Part shown: positions 31,833-39,451 of the stretch, piece after piece
Layout: the number at the start of each line of letters is the position of its first letter
How positions within the stretch are numbered: the stretch's first letter is position 1
Source: an uncultured Oscillibacter sp.
GTDB taxonomy: Bacteria; Bacillota; Clostridia; Oscillospirales; Oscillospiraceae
DNA length: 42,317 nt
Assembly: GCA_946183175.1 (NCBI GenBank)
Contig: CAMHBH010000002.1
Span: 1-42,317, forward strand
Direction: 5' to 3'
Notes under the pieces: model-generated
What the model was told of the DNA's origin: nothing
What the model saw: only the letters and a program-made list of their open reading frames with translations
Database searches by the model: none
Made by a program: the position numbers and the translations under genes

Positions 31833-33578
31833 ATGAGACAACTGATGTTGGGCAACGCGGCGGTTGCCTGCGGACTGTACGAGGCGGGCTGCGCGGTGGT
31901 ATCCAGCTACCCGGGCACGCCGAGTACGGAAATCACCGAGGAGGCCGCGAAGTACGACGAAATCTACTGCGAGTGGGCCCCCAACGAGAAAGTAGCCATG
32001 GAGACGGCGTTCGGGGCAAGCCTGGCCGGGAAGCGGAGCTTTTGCGGCATGAAACACGTAGGGTTGAACGTGGCCGCCGACCCGCTGTTTACGGTGTCCT
32101 ATACGGGCGTCAACGCCGGCATGGTGATTGCCGTCGCCGACGACGCCGGCATGCACTCGTCGCAGAATGAGCAGGATTCCCGGCACTACGCCCGCTCCGC
32201 CAAACTGCCCATGCTGGAGCCGTCCGATTCGGCGGAGGGCCGCGCGTTCGCCATGCGGGCCTACGAAATCTCCGAGGCGTTCGACTGCCCCGTACTGCTC
32301 AAAATGTGTACGCGTATCGCACACTCGCAGTCGGTCGTGGAGACCGGGGAGCGTACCGCGCCGCCCGCGAGGCCCTACGAGAAAAATATCGCCAAGTACG
32401 TCATGATGCCCGGCAACGCGATTCGGCGTCACCCGGTCGTAGAGGAGCGTATGCGCAGGCTGGCGGAGTTCGCGGAAACGTCGGACCTGAACCGCGCGGA
32501 GCCCGGACAGGATACTGCTTTTGGCCTTCTTACATCGTCGACCTGCTACCAGTACGTAAAAGAGGTGTGCGGAGACCGCTACCCGGTCTTGAAACTCGGC
32601 ATGGTCTGGCCCCTCCCCGAAAAGAAAATCCGCGCGTTCGCCGCCTCCGTCGATTCTCTGGTCGTCGTTGAGGAACTCGACGGTTTCCTGGAAACCTTCT
32701 GCCGGGAAATCGGGCTGGAATGCGTCGGGAAGGAGAAATTCCCACCGCTGGGAGAGTATTCACAGAACTTCGTCGCGGAGAAACTCGGAATGCCCGTACA
32801 CAGCGGGAAAGCCTTGGACGAGCCGATACCGCCGCGCCCGCCCGTCATGTGCGCGGGCTGTCCGCACAGGGGGCTGTTCCACACGCTCAACAAGTTAAAG
32901 TGTACCGTCCTCGGCGATATCGGCTGTTACACGCTGGGGGCCGTCGCGCCGCTGTCGGCCATGGAAATGACGCTCTGCATGGGCGCGTCCATCAGCGCCA
33001 TACACGGTTTCAACAAGGCCTTCGGCGCGGAGAGCGAACACAAAACCGTCGCGGTTATCGGCGATTCCACCTTTATGCACTCCGGCATGACGGGCCTTGC
33101 AAATATCGCCTACAACCGGTCCAACAGCACGGTGATTATCCTCGACAACTCCATCACGGGCATGACCGGACACCAGCAGAACCCCACGACGGGCTACAAT
33201 ATCAAGGGCGACCCCGCCGGGAAAATCGACCTGGAAAGCCTCTGCCGCGCCATGGGATTCCGGCGCGTGCGCGTCGTCGACCCCTACGACCTCGCGGAGA
33301 CAGAGAAGGCCGTCAAAGAGGAACTCGCGGCGGAGGAACCGTCGGTGATTATCTCGCGGCGTCCGTGCGCGCTGTTGAAGTACGTCAAGCACAAGGCCCC
33401 GCTGAAAGTCAACACCGAAAAGTGTGTGGGCTGTAAGTCGTGCATGAAAATCGGCTGTCCGGCGATTTCGATTCAGGGCGGCAGGGCCCGCGTCGACGCG
33501 ACGCTGTGCGTAGGCTGCGGCGTGTGTACGCAACTTTGCAAGTTCGGCGCGTTCGAGAGTACCGGAGGGGAGGCGTGA
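31833..33578 (+). CDS. iorA: Indolepyruvate:ferredoxin oxidoreductase, alpha subunit
   Basis: A 581-aa subunit that, with IorB, oxidatively decarboxylates aryl pyruvates (from Trp, Phe, Tyr) to aryl-acetyl-CoA while reducing ferredoxin. N-terminal pyrimidine-binding domain (SSYPGTPSTEITEEAA), a central CPHRG region, the thiamine diphosphate motif GDSTFMHSGMTGL ... ILDNSITGMTGHQQNP, and a C-terminal 2[4Fe-4S] ferredoxin domain with CVGCKSCMKIGCP (about 530) and CVGCGVCTQLCKF (about 560). I use ATG 31833, 6 nt after GTGAGGGA; the ATG two codons upstream touches the Shine-Dalgarno. iorB follows after 2 bp. Confidence 0.96.
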   Translation: MRQLMLGNAAVACGLYEAGCAVVSSYPGTPSTEITEEAAKYDEIYCEWAPNEKVAMETAFGASLAGKRSFCGMKHVGLNVAADPLFTVSYTGVNAGMVIAVADDAGMHSSQNEQDSRHYARSAKLPMLEPSDSAEGRAFAMRAYEISEAFDCPVLLKMCTRIAHSQSVVETGERTAPPARPYEKNIAKYVMMPGNAIRRHPVVEERMRRLAEFAETSDLNRAEPGQDTAFGLLTSSTCYQYVKEVCGDRYPVLKLGMVWPLPEKKIRAFAASVDSLVVVEELDGFLETFCREIGLECVGKEKFPPLGEYSQNFVAEKLGMPVHSGKALDEPIPPRPPVMCAGCPHRGLFHTLNKLKCTVLGDIGCYTLGAVAPLSAMEMTLCMGASISAIHGFNKAFGAESEHKTVAVIGDSTFMHSGMTGLANIAYNRSNSTVIILDNSITGMTGHQQNPTTGYNIKGDPAGKIDLESLCRAMGFRRVRVVDPYDLAETEKAVKEELAAEEPSVIISRRPCALLKYVKHKAPLKVNTEKCVGCKSCMKIGCPAISIQGGRARVDATLCVGCGVCTQLCKFGAFESTGGEA

Positions 33579-33580
33579 GC

Positions 33581-34153
33581 ATGGAGACGAAAAATATCAT
33601 GATAGTCGGCGTCGGCGGACAGGGAAGCCTTCTGGCAAGCAAACTCCTCGGGCATTTGCTTCTCGGGCAGGGCTACGACGTGAAGGTGTCGGAAGTACAC
33701 GGGATGTCCCAGCGCGGCGGGAGTGTCGTCACTTACGTGCGCTACGGCGACCGCGTCAACTCGCCCGTCATCGACCGCGGCGAAGCCGATTTCATCGTGT
33801 CCTTTGAACTGCTGGAGGCCGCGCGCTGGCTGTCGTACCTGAAGCCCGACGGGCAGATTGTCACGTCCACGCAGAGAATTGACCCCATGCCGGTCATTAC
33901 GGGCGCGGCGGCGTACCCGGAAAGCCTCGTCGAGAAAATGCGCGCCACGGGGGCGAAAGTCGACGCGCTGGACTGTCTTGCGCTGGCGGAGCAGGCCGGG
34001 AGCAGTAAGGCGGTCAATATCGTGTTGATGGGGCGGCTGTCGCACTACTTTGACCTCCCGGCGGAGGCGTGGGAAAAGTCGCTGGAAGCGATGGTTCCGG
34101 CGAAGTTCCTCGAACTCAACCGCAGGGCGTTCGCGCTCGGAAAAAACGCTTGA
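33581..34153 (+). CDS. iorB: Indolepyruvate:ferredoxin oxidoreductase, beta subunit
   Basis: A 190-aa gamma-type 2-oxoacid oxidoreductase domain, the obligate partner of IorA. It shows the N-terminal IMIVGVGGQGSLLASKLLG loop and EVHGMSQRGGSVVTYVRYG. ATG 33581 follows GGAGGGGAGG and lies 2 bp after the iorA stop. Its last codons overlap the -35 box of the promoter for the downstream acyl-CoA ligase gene. Confidence 0.96.
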   Translation: METKNIMIVGVGGQGSLLASKLLGHLLLGQGYDVKVSEVHGMSQRGGSVVTYVRYGDRVNSPVIDRGEADFIVSFELLEAARWLSYLKPDGQIVTSTQRIDPMPVITGAAAYPESLVEKMRATGAKVDALDCLALAEQAGSSKAVNIVLMGRLSHYFDLPAEAWEKSLEAMVPAKFLELNRRAFALGKNA

Positions 34154-34186
34154 CAAATGCTCTTTTGTGGTGTAAAACATTACACC
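34150..34186 (+). promoter_or_regulatory. Internal promoter with palindromic operator-like site before paaK
   Basis: TTGACA (34150-34155) overlaps the iorB stop. At 17 bp distance is TAAAAC (34173-34178), a weak -10, and over it lies the perfect dyad GGTGTAA-AACA-TTACACC (34169-34186). A regulator bound here would cover the -10, allowing separate control of paaK and the ACT gene. Which regulator is unknown. Confidence 0.55.
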
Positions 34187-34231
34187 GTTAAAGAGCCGCG
34201 CGGAAAGCGCACCGGAAAAGGAGTGTACAAT

Positions 34232-35533
34232 TTGGAGCGTTATTACCAACCGGAAATCGAGACCGCGTCGCGGGAGCAAATCAAGGCCTGGCAGGACGAA
34301 CGCCTTGTCACGCAGGTTCGCCACGTCTGGGACAACGTCCCCTACTACCGGGAGAAAATGCAGACCGCCGGAGTAACCCCCGACGACATCCACGGCACCG
34401 GGGATTTGCACAAGTTGCCGTTCCTGAGCAAGGACGACTTGCGCAGGGCGTACCCCTACGGCCTCGTCGCCGTGCCGCTGAAAGACTGCGTGCGGATTCA
34501 GTCCACGTCGGGCACGACCGGCAAGCGCGTCGTGGCCTTCTACACGCAGGCCGACCTCGACTTGTGGGAAAGCTGTTGCGCGCGCGCGATTGTCGCGGCG
34601 GGCGGCACCAACGAGGACGTGTGCCAGATATCCTACGGCTACGGCCTGTTCACGGGCGGCCCGGGCCTCAACGGCGGTTCGCACAAAGTCGGCTGCCTGA
34701 CGATTCCCACCTCGTCCGGCAATACCGAACGGCAGATTATGTTCATCCGCGACCTGAACGCGACGATTCTTTGCTGTACGCCGTCCTACGCCGCCTACTT
34801 GGGCGAGAGCATGAAGGAAATGGGCCTCACCCCCGACGAAATCCCCCTGAAAGCGGGCATTTTCGGCGCGGAAGCGTGGTCGGAGGAAATGCGGCAGTCC
34901 ATTCAGGACACGCTCGGAATCAAGGCCTACGACATCTACGGCCTGACGGAATTGTCCGGCCCGGGCGTGGCGTTCGAGTGCTCGGCCCAGTCCGGCATGC
35001 ACATCAACGAAGACCACTTCATCGCGGAAGTCATCGACCCGGAGACGGGCGAAGTCCTCCCGGACGGCACACAGGGCGAACTCGTGTTCACGTCCATCAC
35101 GAAGAAGGCCTTCCCGCTGATTCGCTACCGTACCCGCGACATCTGCGTACTGACGCGCGAAAAGTGCTCCTGCGGGCGTACCCACGTCAAAATGACGAAG
35201 CCGCGCGGCAGAACCGACGATATGCTCATTATCCGCGGCGTGAATGTCTTCCCGTCTCAGATTGAGACCGTCCTGCTGAATCTGGGCTACCCCGCCAACT
35301 ACCAGATTCTCGTCGACCGCGTGAACAATACCGACACGCTGGACATACAGGTAGAAATGACACCGGAGATGTTTACGGACAACCTCGGCGAAATCAGCCG
35401 CCGTCAGAAAGAACTCGTCAACGGCCTGCGCTCCATGCTGGGCCTGACCGCGAAAGTGACGCTTGTCGCGCCGAAGTCCATCGTGCGGAGCGAGGGAAAG
35501 GCCGTGCGCGTCATCGACAAGCGCAAGATTTGA
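34232..35533 (+). CDS. paaK: Phenylacetate-CoA ligase-like adenylate-forming enzyme
   Basis: A 433-aa PaaK-family acyl-CoA ligase, which activates an aryl or other carboxylic acid with ATP and CoA. The AMP-binding loop is STSGTTGKRVVAF (about 91-103), YGLTELSGPG (near 236) carries the A5-type motif, RYRTRDICVLT and the C-terminal RGVNVFPSQIE complete the fold. The start is TTG at 34232, 8 nt after AAAAGGAG; an ATG at 34157 would lie upstream of the palindrome and is rejected. Next to iorAB it can run the aryl-acetyl-CoA/aryl-acetate step reversibly, yielding ATP. Followed after 15 bp by an ACT-domain gene, a standard neighbour. Confidence 0.93.
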   Translation: MERYYQPEIETASREQIKAWQDERLVTQVRHVWDNVPYYREKMQTAGVTPDDIHGTGDLHKLPFLSKDDLRRAYPYGLVAVPLKDCVRIQSTSGTTGKRVVAFYTQADLDLWESCCARAIVAAGGTNEDVCQISYGYGLFTGGPGLNGGSHKVGCLTIPTSSGNTERQIMFIRDLNATILCCTPSYAAYLGESMKEMGLTPDEIPLKAGIFGAEAWSEEMRQSIQDTLGIKAYDIYGLTELSGPGVAFECSAQSGMHINEDHFIAEVIDPETGEVLPDGTQGELVFTSITKKAFPLIRYRTRDICVLTREKCSCGRTHVKMTKPRGRTDDMLIIRGVNVFPSQIETVLLNLGYPANYQILVDRVNNTDTLDIQVEMTPEMFTDNLGEISRRQKELVNGLRSMLGLTAKVTLVAPKSIVRSEGKAVRVIDKRKI

Positions 35534-35548
35534 GAGGAGGCGTGCCCC

Positions 35549-35980
35549 GTGATTCAACAGATTTCAGTCTTTGTGGAGAACCGTCCCGGCGCGTTGCAGT
35601 CCATGACCGCCGTACTGGCGGAGAACGGAATCGACATGCGGGCGTTTTCACTGGCGGAGACCAGCGATTTCGGAATCGCCCGTATCATCGTCGACGACGT
35701 TTACAAGACGACCACCGTCTTGCGCGACGCGGAGTTTGTCCACAGCGTGACGCAAGTCCTGGGCGTGGCGCTGTCCGACACCCCCGGCGGTCTTGACAAG
35801 GTGCTCCGCGTTCTGGCTGACGCCGGCGTGAACGTAGAGTATATGTACGCCTTCCTGGGCGGCAAGAAGGGCAAGGACGCCTACATGATTTTCCGTGTCG
35901 CGGACAACGCGAAAGCCTCCGCCGCGCTCACGGCGAAGGGTATCCGGCAGGTCGAACAGCAGGAAATGACCGACTTGTAA
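35549..35980 (+). CDS. Tandem ACT-domain regulatory protein
   Basis: A 143-aa protein made of two ACT domains (about 1-68 and 70-140), each beginning with the ligand loop pattern (ENRPGALQSM; DTPGGLDKVLRVLADAGVNVEY). ACT domains bind amino acids and usually control metabolic enzymes. Stand-alone tandem-ACT proteins are routinely encoded beside PaaK-type ligases and IorAB in anaerobes, so it probably senses an aromatic or branched amino acid. The start is GTG at 35549, 8 nt after AGAGGAGG. Last gene of the cluster. Confidence 0.9.
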   Translation: MIQQISVFVENRPGALQSMTAVLAENGIDMRAFSLAETSDFGIARIIVDDVYKTTTVLRDAEFVHSVTQVLGVALSDTPGGLDKVLRVLADAGVNVEYMYAFLGGKKGKDAYMIFRVADNAKASAALTAKGIRQVEQQEMTDL

Positions 35981-36022
35981 GGCAGTACGGAACCGGGGCA
36001 GTAGTTGTCCCGGTTCCGTGCC
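35981..36022. terminator. Strong hairpin between ACT gene and the NADAR-ARH gene
   Basis: ACGGAACCGGG (35987-35997), 11-nt loop, CCCGGTTCCGT (36009-36019): an 11-bp perfect stem, extendable by GGCA/TGCC with bulges. It lies between convergent stops; no U-tract. Probable bidirectional terminator. Confidence 0.6.
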
Positions 36023-36024
36023 GC

Positions 36025-37653
36025 TTACGGCTGATAGGTTTGCTGGATATACTTGCTTTCCCAGAGCGGGTCTTGATACGTCCCGTAGCCCGACAGGCGG
36101 CACTCCTGAAACAAATCGTCGGCGATTTCCAGAATCACGCTCCGCAGTTCCAGATTCTCCGTGAACTTGCGCGGAATCGCGCCGTAGCCCAGACGCGCCC
36201 CCAGAATATTCCCCGCCACGGCCCCGGTCGAGTCGCTGTCGCCGTCGTGGTTGACGGCGGCGATAATGCCCCGCTCGAAGTCGGTTTCGTACTTCAGGGC
36301 GCAGTAGACGGCGATTGCAAGCGTCTCCTCGGCGACCCAGCCCTTGCCCAGTCGCCGGATTGCGTCAAGGTCTGCCATGCCGGACGCTGACAAGTCCACA
36401 GCCTTGCGCGTAAGCGACACAAACTCCTCCATGTGTTTCGCGCCCGGAAACAGCCCGGGAATCGTATTCAGCGCGTCGGTCACGGCGGAAAGTACGGTTT
36501 CCCGTTCGTTTTCGGCCAGCCTCCGGACGATATGCGCGAGGGCGGCGGCGGGAATGTAGCCTAACTCGTGCCCGTGTGTCAGCGCGGCGGCCTCCGCCGC
36601 TATCCGGTCGGAAGTCTCAATGGAGACTTTGTTATAACAAGTCGGCTCGGCGAAAAACAGTCCGACGGGCGCGACGCGCATGACACCGCCGCAACCCTTA
36701 CTGTGATTAATCGGCTCCTCAATCGTCCCCAGACGCCCGCCCGACAGCGCCGACATACACGTATTCCCCGGCGCACGCGTATGGTACAGCCCGGGCACGT
36801 TCAACAGCCACGACGTATAATATTCGTCCGCTTTCGGGGCCTGATTTCTTTGTGTCCTGTACCAGTCGCGATAGGCGCCGTCCAGGTAGCCCCACGGGAG
36901 GCCGATACCGCGTGTGGAAACTCTCGTGTCCCCGAACAGCAGGCCGTTCGCGGTGAAAAGCGTCATCTGCGTATCGTCGGAGATTTGCGCCACGCCGCCG
37001 CGGAGTTTGTATTCCGTGATTCCGCGCGGCCCGTACTCCCGGAAAATGTCGTCCGCCGTCCGGAACTCCACCGCGTACCCCAGCGCGTCCCCGGCCGCGC
37101 CGCCAATCATACACCCCCGGAACTTGTTCAAATCCCGCCGGACGGGCTTTTCGTCCTGCCGGGCGGCTTCCCGTATTTTCAATGCCTCCCGCGCCATCAT
37201 CAGCGACGCCCCCAGAAGGTTTTGCCCCTTCCAGTTCTCCATATTCGCGCGGCCCGGGTCTTTCGTCGACACGCCGATACCCCAGACTTTGTCCGCAAAG
37301 GCGCATTCCGCGAGAATATCGTCGCCCGTGTCGAGAAGTTTCCGTTTCAGTTCGGCATTCTGCCCGAATTTCGCGAGCAGTCCCCGGTACACGACCGCCT
37401 GCCGGACTGCACTCCATGCGGCGTCGTTGTAGTCCGACACCTCCCGGCCCAGCGCCTTGACTTTCTCCGGGTTCGATTCCTCCAGAATCTTCTTTGCCGT
37501 TTTGCTGTCGCCGAAAATAACCGCTTTCTGGTACATCATGTATTGTTCCATCGAGCGGAACAGTACCCCGTCCAGCGTGAACTCCGACGGATACCAGTTA
37601 CTTAAATATCCGTTTTCGTCCTCCGGCCTGTGAAACAGTCGCACACGATACAA
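36025..37653 (-). CDS. NADAR-ADP-ribosylglycohydrolase fusion
   Basis: A 542-aa two-domain enzyme. Residues about 1-158 are a NADAR (YbiA-like) domain, with NGYLSNWYPSEFTLDG, FRSMEQYMMYQKA, and KVWGIGVSTKDPG. Residues about 179-540 are an ARH/DraG-type ADP-ribosylglycohydrolase, with the metal-site motifs GGAAGDALGYAVEF, ISDDTQMTLFTANGL and HDGDSDSTGAVAGNILGA (near 466). ARH enzymes strip ADP-ribose from arginine and other acceptors; NADAR domains act on NAD- or ADP-ribose-type substrates and reverse guanine ADP-ribosylation in DarT-type systems. The fusion would join two de-modification activities. TTG at 37653 is 8 nt after AAAGGAGG and preferred; GTG at 37659 is only 2 nt away from it. No ADP-ribosyltransferase is seen nearby. 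Confidence 0.9.
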   Translation of the reverse strand: MYRVRLFHRPEDENGYLSNWYPSEFTLDGVLFRSMEQYMMYQKAVIFGDSKTAKKILEESNPEKVKALGREVSDYNDAAWSAVRQAVVYRGLLAKFGQNAELKRKLLDTGDDILAECAFADKVWGIGVSTKDPGRANMENWKGQNLLGASLMMAREALKIREAARQDEKPVRRDLNKFRGCMIGGAAGDALGYAVEFRTADDIFREYGPRGITEYKLRGGVAQISDDTQMTLFTANGLLFGDTRVSTRGIGLPWGYLDGAYRDWYRTQRNQAPKADEYYTSWLLNVPGLYHTRAPGNTCMSALSGGRLGTIEEPINHSKGCGGVMRVAPVGLFFAEPTCYNKVSIETSDRIAAEAAALTHGHELGYIPAAALAHIVRRLAENERETVLSAVTDALNTIPGLFPGAKHMEEFVSLTRKAVDLSASGMADLDAIRRLGKGWVAEETLAIAVYCALKYETDFERGIIAAVNHDGDSDSTGAVAGNILGARLGYGAIPRKFTENLELRSVILEIADDLFQECRLSGYGTYQDPLWESKYIQQTYQP

Positions 37654-37674
37654 GTCCACCGCCTCCTTTGTTCC

Positions 37675-37703
37675 ATTTTAGCATACGGGTACCGCGCGCG
37701 CAA
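37675..37703 (-). promoter_or_regulatory. Promoter of the NADAR-ARH gene
   Basis: Minus strand TTGCGC (37703-37698), 17-bp spacer, TAAAAT (37680-37675) with TGC before it (extended -10). The start codon follows about 20 nt downstream, a very short leader. Confidence 0.55.
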
Positions 37704-37774
37704 GGGCGGTTTCGTCGAAAACGCCGAAATTCCGTATTTCCCGGCGTTCACGCGCGGAGAATCGCGGATTCCGC

Positions 37775-37803
37775 TTGACTTTTCTGCTTTGAAGGTTTAT
37801 AGT
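37775..37803 (+). promoter_or_regulatory. Promoter of the symporter gene
   Basis: TTGACT (37775-37780), 17-bp spacer, TATAGT (37798-37803), then AAAGGA (37825-37830) before the ATG at 37842. Confidence 0.7.
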
Positions 37804-37841
37804 GTTAAAGCTGTAAAGCAAAAGAAAGGACTGGTTTCTTT

Positions 37842-39269
37842 ATGGTTTTGAAAGCGCTCATGCTGGTGGTATTCTTCGGGCTGATGGTCGGAATCGGCCT
37901 CTACTGCCGCCGCAACGCCACCGATGTCGACGGCTTCGTACTCGGCGGGCGCTCCGTCGGGCCGTGGCTGACCGCCTTCGCCTACGGCACTTCCTATTTC
38001 TCGGCGGTCGTGTTCGTCGGCTACGCCGGGCAATTCGGCTGGCGCTACGGTATGGCCGCCACATGGGCCGGTATCGGGAATGCCCTCCTCGGCTCCCTGC
38101 TCGCCTGGGCCGTACTCGGTCGCCGTACCCGTATCATGACGCAGCACCTTTCCAGCGCCACTATGCCGGAGTTCTTCGGCAAACGCTTCGGCAGTCACTC
38201 CCTCAAAATCTCCGCCTCCGTGATTATCTTCATCTTCCTCATTCCCTACACCGCAAGCCTTTACAACGGCCTCTCGCGCCTCTTCGGAATGGCCTTCCAC
38301 ATCGACTACTCCGTGTGCGTCGTCGTCATGGCCGTGCTGACGGGTATCTATGTCATCGCCGGGGGCTACATGGCTACCGCTATCAACGATTTCATCCAGG
38401 GCATTATCATGCTCTTCGGAATCTGCGCCGTAATTGCCGCCGTACTCCACAGCCGGGGCGGCTTCCTCGCCGCGCTCGACGGCCTTTCGCGTGTCAGTGA
38501 CCCGCTGGTGTCGGACGCCCCCGGCGTGTTCAACTCCTTCTTCGGCCCCGACCCCGTGAACCTCCTCGGCGTCGTTATCCTGACTTCCCTCGGTACCTGG
38601 GGCCTCCCCCAAATGGTACAGAAATTCTACGCTATCAAGAGTGAGGAAGCGGTCAACAAGGGTACCGTGATTTCCACGCTCTTCGCGTTCGTCGTCGCGG
38701 GCGGGTGCTACTTCCTCGGCGGCTTCGGACGCCTCTTCTCCGACGTGATTCAAGTCACCGAAAACGGCGTCCCCGTCGGCGGCTACGACGCCGTCATCCC
38801 CTCCATGCTCTCCGGCCTCCCCGATATCTTAATCGCCGTCGTCGTCATCCTCGTGCTCTCCGCGTCCATGTCTACGCTCTCCTCTCTCGTACTCGCTTCC
38901 TCCTCCACGCTCACACTCGACTTTATCAAAGACCTGTTTTTCCCCGGCATGAACCAGAAACGGCAAGTTTCCATTATGCGCGCCCTGATTGTCGTCTTTA
39001 TCGCCGTGTCCGTCGTACTGGCGATTATCCAGTACCGCTCCAGCGTGACCTTTATCGCGCAACTCATGGGCGTAAGCTGGGGCGCACTCGCGGGGGCCTT
39101 CCTCGCGCCGTTCCTCTACGGCCTCTACTGGCGGCGTACAACTAAAATCGCCTGCTGGGTCAGCTTCGTATTCTCTACCGTCGTCATGCTCGCGAATATC
39201 TTCGTCCGCTCGAGTTTCCCCGTACTGATTCAGTCCCCGATTAACGCGGGCGCGTTAATCGGGGACTGA
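37842..39269 (+). pseudogene. Sodium:solute symporter (SSS family), C terminus cut off by a palindromic insertion
   Basis: A polytopic SSS transporter (475 aa as it stands, about 12 membrane segments). It shows the family's FVLGGRSVGPWLTAFAYGTSYFSA near the first helices, GGYMATAINDFIQGIIML, and LSASMSTLSSLVLASSSTLTLD. It would import an organic solute with Na+. The frame ends at a TGA (39267-39269) that lies inside a 54-bp insertion. Because 54 is a multiple of three, the original frame resumes after it at 39285 and runs QSPINAGAFCMLAGLVIVPL to a TGA at 39453-39455, which overlaps the next gene's ATG in an ATGA. So the ancestral gene was 37842-39455 and the last helix and tail are lost. It could still work as a truncated protein. 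If the insertion is a sequence artefact, the gene is intact. Confidence 0.85.
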
Positions 39270-39285
39270 ATCAGTACGGGGAAAC
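39214..39285. repeat. Perfect palindrome with 35-bp arms and 2-nt loop
   Basis: Arms 39214-39248 and 39251-39285 are exact reverse complements around GG. In addition a 26-bp direct repeat (39231-39256 and 39285-39310, starting CAGTCCCCGATTAACG) flanks the inverted part, so the event equals a 54-bp insertion of an inverted copy plus a repeated segment. It lies inside a coding gene; see the symporter entry. Confidence 0.95.
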
Positions 39286-39451
39286 AGTCCCCGATTAACG
39301 CGGGCGCGTTCTGCATGCTCGCCGGATTGGTGATTGTCCCGCTTGTCAGCCTGTTCACGCCCGCCCCCGACAAGAATCTCGTCGACGGCGCGTTCTCCTG
39401 CTACGACCGGAAAGTCACGGTTCGCCAAAGCGAGGCCCTCGGAGACCCGGA

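Noticed and set aside
33473..35557. Minus-strand open frame of 694 aa across iorB-paaK-ACT
   Set aside because: It runs antisense to three clearly recognised genes and has shadow-type composition (His/Arg/Val rich).
37842..39269. Symporter as an intact gene ending at 39269
   Set aside because: The stop lies in a 54-bp inverted insertion and the original frame resumes beyond it with a hydrophobic helix, so the end is secondary.
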